Shown here: one piece after another, positions 1-7,578 of the stretch | Numbering within the stretch: the first letter of the stretch is position 1 | How the letters are laid out: each line of letters opens with the position of its first letter | Assembly (NCBI GenBank): GCA_021298195.1 | Contig: JAJTEQ010000002.1 | Location: 25,937-89,936 of the forward strand | Direction: 5' to 3' | Source of the DNA: Ilumatobacteraceae bacterium | GTDB lineage: Bacteria; Actinomycetota; Acidimicrobiia; Acidimicrobiales; Ilumatobacteraceae | DNA: 64,000 bases | Program-made: the position numbers and the translations under genes | The notes under the pieces: generated by a model | Database searches by the model: none | Seen by the model: only the letters and a program-made list of their open reading frames with translations | Told to the model about the DNA's origin: nothing

Positions 1-474
1 GGTCGTGATCGCACTCTTCAGCAATTGTCGGCCTCGGCCGAGTTGGACGCTCTCGCGTACTTCGCCGTGTCGGCCAAAACGGGCGAGGGGATCGCCGAGT
101 TGGTCGACTACCTCTCGTCGCGACTGCCCGAAGGACCGCAGTACTACCCCGACGACGTCGTGAGCGATCTGCCCGAGGCCGAATGGGTGGCCGAACTCGT
201 GCGAGAGCAACTGCTGGCGGTGTTCCGCGACGAGCTGCCATATTCCATCGCCACCCGCGTGACCGAATGGGAGTGGCCCCGCGTGCGATGCGAGATCGTC
301 GTCGAACGGGAGAGCCAGAAGGGCATGGTCATCGGCAAGGGCGGCTCGGTCCTGAAGAACGTCGGCATCCTCGTGCGCAAGCAACTTCCCGAGGGCGTCT
401 TCATCGAGCTTCACGTCGTCGTCGACAAGGACTGGCAACACCGACCCGATCGCGTCGAACGATTGGGTTATTGA
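1..474 (+). CDS. era: GTPase Era, C-terminal part (5' end outside window)
   Basis: This is the last 157 residues of Era, the GTPase that binds 16S rRNA during 30S subunit maturation. The frame is open from base 1, so the gene begins upstream and the G-domain nucleotide motifs are not visible. The visible part starts in the end of the G domain (SAKTGEGIAEL, a G5-type SAK motif). It runs into the type II KH RNA-binding domain, recognised by the run VERESQKGMVIGKGG followed by SVLKNVG, and ends with the usual Era tail (KDWQHRP). It converges on the lipoprotein gene with one base between the two stop codons. Confidence 0.95.
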   Translation, partial: GRDRTLQQLSASAELDALAYFAVSAKTGEGIAELVDYLSSRLPEGPQYYPDDVVSDLPEAEWVAELVREQLLAVFRDELPYSIATRVTEWEWPRVRCEIVVERESQKGMVIGKGGSVLKNVGILVRKQLPEGVFIELHVVVDKDWQHRPDRVERLGY

Positions 475-475
475 G

Positions 476-1117
476 TCAGCACGAGTAGCCCGTGGGCAAC
501 AGGTTGGCGTAGTCGTCGCAGGCCACCGCTTCGCCCGGGCCGGCCAGATCGCCTCGACCACGCGGGACGCTCTGTGGTCGTGACTGGGTCGTGAAGGTCA
601 CCTGTCCGATTCCGGCGCGTCGGGTCAGGGTCAAGACGATCTGGGCGATCGCGAGGCGTTGTTCGGCGCCTGGCAGTTCGGTGACGAACGTGGGGGGAAG
701 ATCGACCGTGGCGATGCCGCGCAGCACCTCGACCGTGGCCACGAAATCCGTCGGCAAGGCCGTGCGAAGCCCGGCCGAAGGATCGCCATCGGGGGGACCC
801 TCGGCGAGTGCGGCCAGCACCTGGGGTGCGACGGCGGGCGTCAGCAAGAGTCGGTTGATCGGGACCAACTGGGCTCCGGCGACGTAGAACAGGGACACGA
901 CTTCCACCGGGACGGTCGTGCTGGTGGACGTGGTGCTCGCCGACGCCGGGGTGGTCGTCGTCTCCGCGATGGTGGTCGTGGGGGCGGCCGTGGTCGTGGC
1001 GTTCAACTCGTAGGGAATGTCCCCGGGGTCGATGGTGCGCACGTTGCCCGAACCTGGGATCGAACAGGAAACCGCCGTCATCACCACGAGCAGGATGGAA
1101 CACATGCGCCGTCTCAC
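476..1117 (-). CDS. GerMN-domain lipoprotein (LpqB-like, short)
   Basis: Predicted secreted lipoprotein of 213 residues. The GTG start overlaps the kinase stop codon as GTGA and is preceded by a strong ribosome binding site (AAGGAGGA), so the two are translationally coupled. The N terminus is RRR plus a hydrophobic stretch ending TAVSC, which puts the lipid-modified cysteine at residue 18. A Thr/Ala/Pro-rich linker follows, then a GerMN-type domain (about residues 75-190). In Mycobacterium and Streptomyces, LpqB is encoded after the MtrA-MtrB two-component system and has a GerMN domain plus a beta-propeller. Here only the GerMN part is present. A role in modulating the sensor kinase from outside the membrane is inference from that context. 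Confidence 0.8.
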   Translation of the reverse strand: MRRRMCSILLVVMTAVSCSIPGSGNVRTIDPGDIPYELNATTTAAPTTTIAETTTTPASASTTSTSTTVPVEVVSLFYVAGAQLVPINRLLLTPAVAPQVLAALAEGPPDGDPSAGLRTALPTDFVATVEVLRGIATVDLPPTFVTELPGAEQRLAIAQIVLTLTRRAGIGQVTFTTQSRPQSVPRGRGDLAGPGEAVACDDYANLLPTGYSC

Positions 1118-2520
1118 GAGTCCTCCTTCGGGAACGTCACCACGAAACGGGCCCCGCCGGTGCGGGAGTCCTCGACCCACGTGCGCCCACCATGAGCGCG
1201 CACGTGTTCGGCGACCAGAGCGAGACCCAGTCCGGTTCCACCGGATCGACTGCGACCCGCCGACCCGCGGGTGAAACGCTCGAAGATGCGGGCCCGTTCA
1301 CTGGCGGTGACTCCGGGGCCGGAATCCTCGACGGCCACGAAGACCACGGGACGATCGCCGTCGGGGGCGTCGTCGCGCGTGTCCCCGATGACGACGCGGG
1401 TGGCCCCTCCGCCGTGGATACGGGCATTGTCGACCAGGTTCGCCATGATGCGCTCGAAACGGCGCTTGTCGATCGATGCCATTCCGTCAGAGCCCGACTC
1501 GACCTCGACGAGCAGTCCGTCGGCACCGTAGCGCTGGGCGATGCGACGCACGAGCGGAGCCAGTTCGGTTGGCTCCCGGTGCAGATCGGTGACCCCCACG
1601 TCGAGTCGGGACAACTCGAGCAGGTCGATGACCATCTGGTCGAAACGCCTGACTTGACTGATGACGACGTCGAGGGCCTGCTGCGTCCGGTCGTTGAGAT
1701 CGGCGCGTCGAGCATCGAGTACCTCCACGGCGGCGGCCAGCGCGGTGATGGGCGAACGCAACTCGTGGCTGACGTCGCTGGCGAATCGCGCTTCCCGTTC
1801 GATGCGGGTCTGCACGGCATCGGCCATGCCGTTGAACGAGGTGACGAGGCGAGCCAGGTCGGGGTCCACCTCGGAATCCAAGCGGGTGTCGAGACCACCC
1901 TCGGCGATGTCGCCGGCGGCCTCGCTGACGCGTTCGAGCGGGCGCATGATGCGACGACCGACGGCCACGCCGACCAAGCCCGCCAACACGGCCACGATGA
2001 CGACGCCCACGATGAGCGCGGATCCGATCGCGGTCAGCGTTCGTTGTTCGTCGTCGAGGGGGAAGGCCTCGAAGTACTGCGCATCTATGTCGGCGATGTG
2101 CACCGCCACGCCGACGTAGGGCTGTCCGTCGATGTTGAATCGTTGCCGAGCGGTCGTGCCGGCCAGTGCCACATCGACCAGTTCGGGTGGAAAGGCGTTC
2201 TGGGTGTAGCGAATCTCCTGGCTGAAGAAGAGGTTCTCGGGTCGAAGATGAAGCACGGCGAACCCGCCCTGTTCGGTGCGCACGTTGCTGATCAGTTCGA
2301 AGGCCTCACTGCGACGACTGCGAATCTGCGATCGGATGAGTTGGGCGTTGTTGAAGGCCTGACGTTCGACCACCTCGTCACGACGCTGGAGGATGTAGGA
2401 GCGTGCCGTCAGGTAACTGGCCGTGGACAAGGTGATGGAGGCCAAGAGGCCGGTCGCCACGAAGAGCAAGGTGACCCGCTGGCGCAGGCTGATGGAACGG
2501 AGTCGTTCGCGCAGGGTCAC
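1114..2520 (-). CDS. sensor histidine kinase (MtrB-like)
   Basis: Membrane sensor kinase of 468 residues. Segments in order: TM1 (about 15-36), an extracytoplasmic sensor of about 125 residues, TM2 (about 162-187), HAMP, HisKA with the phospho-accepting histidine in SHELRSPIT (about residue 252), and an ATPase domain with N box (NLVDNARIHG), G1 (EDSGPG) and G2 (GTGLGLAL). The GTG start is chosen because a CAGGAT hexamer lies exactly 6 nt before it, the leaderless spacing seen across this window; an in-frame start 45 codons upstream is less likely. It shares an operon with the GerMN lipoprotein. The likely partner regulator is divergent across a 245-bp region, not co-transcribed. Confidence 0.9.
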   Translation of the reverse strand: MTLRERLRSISLRQRVTLLFVATGLLASITLSTASYLTARSYILQRRDEVVERQAFNNAQLIRSQIRSRRSEAFELISNVRTEQGGFAVLHLRPENLFFSQEIRYTQNAFPPELVDVALAGTTARQRFNIDGQPYVGVAVHIADIDAQYFEAFPLDDEQRTLTAIGSALIVGVVIVAVLAGLVGVAVGRRIMRPLERVSEAAGDIAEGGLDTRLDSEVDPDLARLVTSFNGMADAVQTRIEREARFASDVSHELRSPITALAAAVEVLDARRADLNDRTQQALDVVISQVRRFDQMVIDLLELSRLDVGVTDLHREPTELAPLVRRIAQRYGADGLLVEVESGSDGMASIDKRRFERIMANLVDNARIHGGGATRVVIGDTRDDAPDGDRPVVFVAVEDSGPGVTASERARIFERFTRGSAGRSRSGGTGLGLALVAEHVRAHGGRTWVEDSRTGGARFVVTFPKEDS

Positions 2521-2526
2521 TCGCCA

Positions 2527-2532
2527 ATCCTG
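2527..2532 (-). promoter_or_regulatory. -10 element of leaderless kinase gene
   Basis: CAGGAT lies 6 nt before the GTG start of the sensor kinase, which places the expected transcription start at the first base of the start codon. Confidence 0.5.
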
Positions 2533-2706
2533 CCCCACGGGAGACCGATCCGGACAGCGAATCGCCCGGCTCGGGCGGGGCCAGCGAGCCGGGCGAGATC
2601 CGGTTTCGATCGCGCCGGGCGGTGAGGACCAGGGGGAGGACGGCCCCCACCGCACCAGCGTGAACGGGGGTCAGTTTCCCGAGGGTCTGTGAAAGGACCG
2701 TGTGGC

Positions 2707-2729
2707 TTGTGTGCGTTTTGTGTAACAAA
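2707..2729 (+). promoter_or_regulatory. tandem TTGTGT repeats and TTTGT-GTA-ACAAA palindrome
   Basis: Two TTGTGT copies start at 2707 and 2718, 11 bp apart, i.e. one helical turn. The second is part of a perfect inverted repeat (2717-2729, arms TTTGT/ACAAA). They lie in the kinase/regulator divergent region, 37-59 bp before the regulator start. The arrangement suits a tandem-binding OmpR-type regulator, possibly autoregulation; that is inference. Confidence 0.4.
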
Positions 2730-2753
2730 TACCCGTCGCCGCGACCCATCGGC

Positions 2754-2759
2754 GAGAAT
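2754..2759 (+). promoter_or_regulatory. -10 element of leaderless response regulator
   Basis: GAGAAT lies 6 nt before the GTG at 2766. It departs from TANNNT at the first base but keeps A2 and T6 and the exact leaderless spacing. Confidence 0.45.
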
Positions 2760-2765
2760 CGGGCC

Positions 2766-3452
2766 GTGAATTCGCTGCTCTTCATCGAGGACGACGACCA
2801 GATCCGCTTGGCGCTGCGTCTGGCCCTGGAGGACGAGGGATACGAGGTGCGCGAGGCCGCCGACGGCGCCTCGGGCCTGGCCGCCTTCCATCAGAGCGAA
2901 CCCGATCTGGTGCTGCTCGATTTGCGCCTGCCCGACATCTCGGGCTTCGAGGTGTGTCGTGCGATACGGGCCATGAGCATCGTCCCCATCGTCATGGTGA
3001 CCGCCGAGACGGACACATCGGACATGGTGTCGGGCTTGGAAGCCGGGGCGGACGACTACGTGACGAAGCCGGTGGTGCCCAAGGAGTTGGCGGCGCGGGT
3101 GCGGGCCCATCTGAGGCGCGTGCAGTTGCAAGGAACGGTGGTCGCTCCGACATCGGAGACGTTCGGCGACGTCGATCTCCGGCGTGAGCAAGGCTTGGTC
3201 TTCAAGGCCGGTCGGGAATTGGCGCTGACCAAGACCGAATTCAACCTGCTGTGCGAATTCGCCGACCACCCGAACGTGGTGTTGTCGCGCGACCAATTGC
3301 TCGAGCGTGTGTGGGGCTACGACTATCTGGGGGACAGTCGTTTGGTGGACGCCCACGTGCGTCGCTTGCGCGTGAAGATCGAGGATCAACCCGACGAGCC
3401 ACGCATCATCCTCACCGTGCGCGGACTCGGTTACCGGTTGATCCCCGGTTGA
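2766..3452 (+). CDS. OmpR-family response regulator (MtrA/CseB-like)
   Basis: DNA-binding response regulator of 228 residues. The receiver domain has the acidic pocket EDDD (8-11), phospho-acceptor Asp52 (LLDLRLPD) and Lys101 (YVTKP). A winged-helix effector domain follows, ending in the typical run VWGYDYLGDSRLVDAHV and a C-terminal TVRGLGYRL. The start is the GTG at 2766 rather than an upstream in-frame start, because the receiver begins there and a -10-like GAGAAT sits 6 nt before it. The likely partner is the divergent kinase. In mycobacteria and streptomycetes the equivalent mtrA-mtrB-lpqB genes run in one direction, so here the regulator is inverted. Candidate binding repeats lie upstream at 2707-2729. 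Confidence 0.92.
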   Translation: MNSLLFIEDDDQIRLALRLALEDEGYEVREAADGASGLAAFHQSEPDLVLLDLRLPDISGFEVCRAIRAMSIVPIVMVTAETDTSDMVSGLEAGADDYVTKPVVPKELAARVRAHLRRVQLQGTVVAPTSETFGDVDLRREQGLVFKAGRELALTKTEFNLLCEFADHPNVVLSRDQLLERVWGYDYLGDSRLVDAHVRRLRVKIEDQPDEPRIILTVRGLGYRLIPG

Positions 3453-3468
3453 GGCGGACCGGCGAACG

Positions 3469-5397
3469 TCAGCGGGTGATGTGGCGCAGGAATTCCTCGA
3501 CCTCTGATCGAGTCGTGGATCTTCGCATGGGGGGCATGGTGGCCAGGATCTCGCGGCGGTAGCCCTTCGTGCCGAGACGCGGGTCGAAGACCGCCACCAC
3601 GCCCCGGTCCGAAGCGTTTCGGATGAGTCGGCCGGTGGCTTGGGCCAACAATGTGGCCGCTCTCGGAAGATCGATGTCGCGGAACGCGCGATCGCCCAGG
3701 GCTTCCCGACGAGCACTGAGCAACGGATCGTCGGGTCGGGGGAAAGGTATGCGATCCAAGGTGACGAGGGAGAGCGTGCGCCCCGGGATGTCGATGCCCT
3801 GGAAGAAACTGGCCGTGGCGAACAGACACGACGTTTCGTCGTCGGTGAACATCCTGACCAGCTGACCGCGCTGGTATTCGTTCTGCGCGAAGATCGTGAC
3901 GGTCAGACGTTTGCGCATCTCGGTGACCGCGGCATCCATGGCTTTGTAGCTGGTGAAGAGGGCCAACGTGCGCCCACCAGCCGCCGTGATGAGATGGAAC
4001 AACTCGTCGTGCATGCGCGGGGTGAACTGCAGCGAGTTGGGTTCGGGTAACGAGGTGGAGCAGTACAGAATCGAGTTCTCGGGGTAGTCGAAGGGACTCT
4101 CGACGTCGAGCATCACCGTGTCGTCGACGGGAAGCCCGATGCGCGCGGGCATGTTGGAGGGAATCGTGGCGCTGGTGAGGATCGCCGGATGTTTCGTCCA
4201 GACGCCCTCTCTCAGGATCGGGGCCACGTCGAGGGGTGCGATGTCCAGTTTGGGTCGGTCGGCGCGACCGGTCACGAAGGGGACGAACGTGGAGTCGATG
4301 GTGAGCGCCGCGTCGAGGGTGTCGGCGAGACGAGTGGCCAGCATCTGCGCGCGCAACTTGCGTTGGTTCGAGTCGTCGTCCTTGGTCTCGATGCGTCTCA
4401 GCCCGTCGAGGGTGTTCCCCACCACCCGACGTCCGGTGGCCAGAACCTCGGCGACGTTCGCGGGTAGCGGAGCATTCAGGCGGTTGCCGAGATGCGGAGC
4501 CAGAACCTCGTCGAGCATCAGTCCGACGTCGGTGATCTCTTGATTCAGTTTGGGGTCGTCGAGGATCCGCCGAACCGCGCCCGCGAAGTACGTGAAGCTG
4601 CCCTCTCCGATGGAGATGCCGACGGTGTCGCTCATGATGTCCTCGAGACCGTGAGCCTCGTCGACGATGACGATGTCGTGTTCGGGCAACAACGCCCCGT
4701 CGGATGCGATGTGATTTCCGTACAGGTGCGTGTTCACCACGATGATCTCGGCCTCGGCCGCACGAGCGCGGGCCATCTCGGCGAAGCAACTGCCGCCGAA
4801 GGGGCATCGGTTGGCGCCGGGGCATTCTTCGCTGCCCACCGAAACGGCGAGGGTTGCTCGTTCGGACGGATTGAAATCCAGGTCGGCGAAATCCCCCGTG
4901 GGTGTCGTGGCGGCCCAGGTGACGATGCGATCGATCTCGCGCCTGTTGGTCGCCGAGAAGTCGTCGAGATCGAGCAGCGTGGGAGAGTCGTCGCGCTTGC
5001 TCTTGCCGACCACTTGTCCCGTCACCTCGGCGATGCGTTGACGGCACACGTAGTTGCGTCGACCCTTCAACACGGCCCACGACACTTCGTGTCCGAGATA
5101 GTCGCTCAGCGTCTCGACCAGAAAGGGGAGGTCCTTCTTGGCCAGTTGGTCCTGCAGAGCCTTGGTGGCGGTGGCCACCACGGTGCGCTTGCCCGCCAGC
5201 ATGGCCGGAACGAGATAGGCGATGGTCTTGCCCGTGCCGGTGCCCGCCTGCACCACCAGGTGACGTCCCTCGGCGATGGCTTCTTCGACCGCGGTGGCCA
5301 TTTGGCGCTGCCCCGGGCGGGTCTCGGCGGCGGGAAGCGCCGCGGTGGCGATCTCCAGCGCGTCGCTCAGGGTACGACGGGAGGACGATGTGGGCAC
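3469..5397 (-). CDS. dinG: DinG/YoaA-type ATP-dependent helicase with Fe-S cluster motif
   Basis: Superfamily 2 (XPD-like) helicase of about 642 residues, probably unwinding damaged or R-looped DNA in a 5' to 3' direction. Visible motifs: Walker A AGTGTGKT (51-58), four cysteines of a putative Fe-S cluster (one in NYVCRQ, then C-P-G-A-N-R-C-P-F-G-G-S-C), the DEAH box VDEAHGL, motif SATIPSNMP, and the C-terminal QATGRLIR arginine motif. The start is uncertain. The frame stays open upstream into uppS without a good start codon, and the GTG at 5397 is the first one fitting the family N terminus, 75 bp past the uppS stop. The gene converges on the response regulator with a 16-bp gap. Confidence 0.88.
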   Translation of the reverse strand: MPTSSSRRTLSDALEIATAALPAAETRPGQRQMATAVEEAIAEGRHLVVQAGTGTGKTIAYLVPAMLAGKRTVVATATKALQDQLAKKDLPFLVETLSDYLGHEVSWAVLKGRRNYVCRQRIAEVTGQVVGKSKRDDSPTLLDLDDFSATNRREIDRIVTWAATTPTGDFADLDFNPSERATLAVSVGSEECPGANRCPFGGSCFAEMARARAAEAEIIVVNTHLYGNHIASDGALLPEHDIVIVDEAHGLEDIMSDTVGISIGEGSFTYFAGAVRRILDDPKLNQEITDVGLMLDEVLAPHLGNRLNAPLPANVAEVLATGRRVVGNTLDGLRRIETKDDDSNQRKLRAQMLATRLADTLDAALTIDSTFVPFVTGRADRPKLDIAPLDVAPILREGVWTKHPAILTSATIPSNMPARIGLPVDDTVMLDVESPFDYPENSILYCSTSLPEPNSLQFTPRMHDELFHLITAAGGRTLALFTSYKAMDAAVTEMRKRLTVTIFAQNEYQRGQLVRMFTDDETSCLFATASFFQGIDIPGRTLSLVTLDRIPFPRPDDPLLSARREALGDRAFRDIDLPRAATLLAQATGRLIRNASDRGVVAVFDPRLGTKGYRREILATMPPMRRSTTRSEVEEFLRHITR

Positions 5398-5471
5398 GTC
5401 GCCACGGTACAGCAGGTCCGGGCGGGCCCATTGATCACCGAACGGATGAATCGATTCGGTGTGAGGGTCGC

Positions 5472-6158
5472 TCAGTGTGGTGACGGCGACGCACGTCGTG
5501 CCAGGGCGACGGCGTCCGCGAGATCGGTCGACGAGTAGTCGGGCCAGGCCGCCTCGGCGAACGAGATGGGAGCACCGTGCGACTGCCACAGGAGAAAGTT
5601 CGAGACGCGGGTCTCGCCCGACGTGCGAACGAGAACGTCGACCGGAGGAAGTTCGGGCTCGTACAGGCACGAGCCGATGGATTCCACGGTGATGTCTTGG
5701 CCGGTACGCCGGAGGGTTTCGGCGGCATGGGCGATCTCGGTCCGACTTCCGTAATCGAAGGCCACCGTCAGCGTCATTCCCGTGTTCGCCTCGGTGTCGC
5801 GGATGGCTTTGGCGATCGCGCGCTGAACGTATCGCGGGGTTCTCGCCGCTCGATCGTCGAAGGGGCGGCCGATCCAACGCACGCGCACGTTCAATTCGTT
5901 CAGCTCCGCGACGCGCCCGAACAACTTCTCGTGCAGACCGAGGATGTGGCGCACCTCCTGGCGGGGCCGCACCCAGTTCTCGGTGGAGAAGCCGAACACC
6001 GTCAGATGATCGACGCCCAGACGCACCGCCGCACGAACCACGGCGGCCAGGTTCTCCTCGCCCGCCGTGTGGCCAGCGGTTCGCGGGAGACCTCGTTGTC
6101 GGGCCCATCGGCCGTTCCCATCCATGATGCAGGCGACGTGCACGCCAGAACGGTACAT
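5472..6158 (-). CDS. uppS: cis-prenyltransferase (UppS), catalytic subunit lacking C-terminal RxG
   Basis: Undecaprenyl diphosphate synthase family, 228 residues; adds isopentenyl units in cis to make the lipid carrier for cell-wall sugars. The active-site signature is complete: Asp13 in MDGNGRWA, GHTAG, FSTENWVRP, VRTSGETRVSNFLLW, FAEAAWPD. The C terminus is odd. Homodimeric bacterial enzymes end in an arginine-rich RRFGG-type tail with the RxG motif, but this one stops at ARRASPSPH, and no RxG appears in the other two frames. The divergent neighbour has that tail, so the two may form one heteromeric enzyme. The start at 6158 avoids overlapping that neighbour; an in-frame ATG at 6233 would overlap it. 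Confidence 0.9.
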   Translation of the reverse strand: MYRSGVHVACIMDGNGRWARQRGLPRTAGHTAGEENLAAVVRAAVRLGVDHLTVFGFSTENWVRPRQEVRHILGLHEKLFGRVAELNELNVRVRWIGRPFDDRAARTPRYVQRAIAKAIRDTEANTGMTLTVAFDYGSRTEIAHAAETLRRTGQDITVESIGSCLYEPELPPVDVLVRTSGETRVSNFLLWQSHGAPISFAEAAWPDYSSTDLADAVALARRASPSPH

Positions 6159-6207
6159 CGTCGGAGCAGTCGATCGTCGGAGCCACCGCGCGCCATCGCC
6201 CGTCGGC

Positions 6208-6213
6208 AACAAT
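6208..6213 (+). promoter_or_regulatory. -10-like element of leaderless UppS-like gene
   Basis: AACAAT lies 6 nt before the GTG at 6220. The 61-bp gap to the divergent uppS start would contain both promoters. Confidence 0.35.
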
Positions 6214-6219
6214 GGGAGC

Positions 6220-6780
6220 GTGTTCAGCCGCATCCGACGTCAGCGCGAGGCCAAGGTCTCGAGTTCGGGTCCCCGATTGCTCCACGTGGTCGTCGCCGGC
6301 GGGGAACTCGACGACTGGGAGGCGATGACCGCCGCGCAATGGACGGCTCGGGTCGGGTTGTTGGCCGCCGTGGCCGCGACCCATGGTGCGCGCTGGGTGA
6401 CGGTTTTCCCGTTCGGCTCACGGCCCGTGCTCGGTTGCCAGATGACGTCGACGTCGTACGAGGTCGACGGGGTGCACGTGCTCGTGTCACCGCATGCCGA
6501 CGGGCGCCGGCGCATCGCCGAAACGCTGCGGGGCGCCACCGACGTCGAATTCGACGAGGATTCGGTCGAGCAACTCCTGCACGGCGACGCCGGCGAACCC
6601 GATCTGGTCGTCGTGCTCGGGAGTGACGACCGCCTTCCCCCGTCGTTGGTGTGGGAACTCGCGTACAGCGAATTGGTCTTCCTGCCGGTCGATTGGTCCG
6701 TCCTCGACGGTGAGCGACTGGACGACGCGCTCGGGGTGTATTTCGGTCGCGAGCGTCGTTTCGGTGGAGTCGATGAATGA
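6220..6780 (+). CDS. UppS-like protein without catalytic residues (putative NgBR-like partner subunit)
   Basis: 186 residues. The C-terminal half is clearly cis-prenyltransferase-like: LVWELAYSELVFL, a WSVLD segment in the place of WPDFD, then GVYFGRERRFGGVDE, which holds the RxG motif. The N-terminal half has the family spacing (LHVVVAGGELDDW; ARWVTVFPFGS) but lacks the catalytic Asp of MDGNGRW, the SxENW motif and the RTSGE substrate arginines. It is therefore probably not active alone. It overlaps recO by ATGA, the position a canonical uppS often holds in actinobacteria, while the catalytic uppS is divergent 61 bp away. A structural subunit of a heteromeric cis-prenyltransferase is my inference. 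The GTG start is supported by AACAAT 6 nt upstream. Confidence 0.7.
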   Translation: MFSRIRRQREAKVSSSGPRLLHVVVAGGELDDWEAMTAAQWTARVGLLAAVAATHGARWVTVFPFGSRPVLGCQMTSTSYEVDGVHVLVSPHADGRRRIAETLRGATDVEFDEDSVEQLLHGDAGEPDLVVVLGSDDRLPPSLVWELAYSELVFLPVDWSVLDGERLDDALGVYFGRERRFGGVDE

Positions 6781-7547
6781 CCTCGCGCCTGTATCGGGAC
6801 CGAGGAATCGTTCTGCGCACCTACAAATCCGGTGAGGCCGATCGCATCATCGTGTTTCTCACCGAGAACAACGGGAAGGTGCGAGCCATCGCCAAGGGCG
6901 TTCGCAAGACCCGGTCCAAGTTCGGTGGTCGACTCGAGCCGTTGTCGTTGTTGGACGTCCAGTTGCATCGGGGGCGCGATCTGGACATCGTGAACCAGGT
7001 CGAGACGGTCGACAGCACCAACAACGTGTTCGGTGACCTCGACTCCATGACCGAGGGCATCGCCGTCCTCGAGGCGGTGGATCAATTGGTGCCCGATCGA
7101 GAACCGGTTCCCCACATGTACCGAATGCTGGTGGGAGTTCGCCGGACGTTGCTCACGCGTCCGTCGCCGCTGGTGGTGCCGGCCTTCTTGTGGAAGTTGC
7201 TGGCGTCCGAGGGTGTGCACCCGGTTCTCGATCGTTGTTCCCAGTGCGGCGAGGTTCCCGAAGGCGACAACGAGTTCGGCTCCTTCGACGTTCGTCACGG
7301 GGGAGTGACGTGTTCGGCCTGTCGAGCGGGTATCCCGGTCAGTGGACCCGCCCTCGAATTGATGCGGGAGATTCTCGGAGGGCGCCTCGGTGACGCCCTG
7401 GACAAAGCGTTTCATCCCGAGGGCCAAACCCTCGACGATCCGGTGATCAACGAGGTGTCGAATCTGGCGACTCGTGCCTTCGAGCATCACGTGGAACGGC
7501 GCCTGAAGTCCGTCTCCATATTCGAGCGGCACGATTCGGGTTCGTGA
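6777..7547 (+). CDS. recO: DNA repair protein RecO
   Basis: 256 residues. RecO is the mediator that loads RecA onto SSB-coated single strands together with RecR in RecF-pathway recombination. It has an N-terminal OB fold (about 1-80, starting TSRLYRDRGIVLRTYKSGEADRI without the usual gap), a helical middle and a zinc-finger-like set of four cysteines (Cys154, Cys157, Cys179, Cys182). Its ATG overlaps the stop of the UppS-like gene as ATGA, so it is probably translated by coupling from that mRNA. The glycyl-tRNA synthetase follows after a 31-bp gap with its own -10-like element. Confidence 0.95.
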   Translation: MTSRLYRDRGIVLRTYKSGEADRIIVFLTENNGKVRAIAKGVRKTRSKFGGRLEPLSLLDVQLHRGRDLDIVNQVETVDSTNNVFGDLDSMTEGIAVLEAVDQLVPDREPVPHMYRMLVGVRRTLLTRPSPLVVPAFLWKLLASEGVHPVLDRCSQCGEVPEGDNEFGSFDVRHGGVTCSACRAGIPVSGPALELMREILGGRLGDALDKAFHPEGQTLDDPVINEVSNLATRAFEHHVERRLKSVSIFERHDSGS

Positions 7548-7564
7548 ACGGGCGTTCGTGCCCT

Positions 7565-7570
7565 TAGCCT
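7565..7570 (+). promoter_or_regulatory. -10 element of glyS
   Basis: TAGCCT lies 8 nt before the chosen ATG of glyS, giving a start of transcription within two bases of the start codon. Confidence 0.45.
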
Positions 7571-7578
7571 TCACCGTC

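Noticed and set aside
3431..5431. Alternative 666-residue minus-strand frame over the helicase
   Set aside because: The overlapping frame contains Walker A, DEAH and Fe-S cysteines, so this one is noise.
6159..6233. UppS start at 6233 (25 residues longer)
   Set aside because: It would overlap the divergent gene start, and the family N terminus is already complete from 6158.
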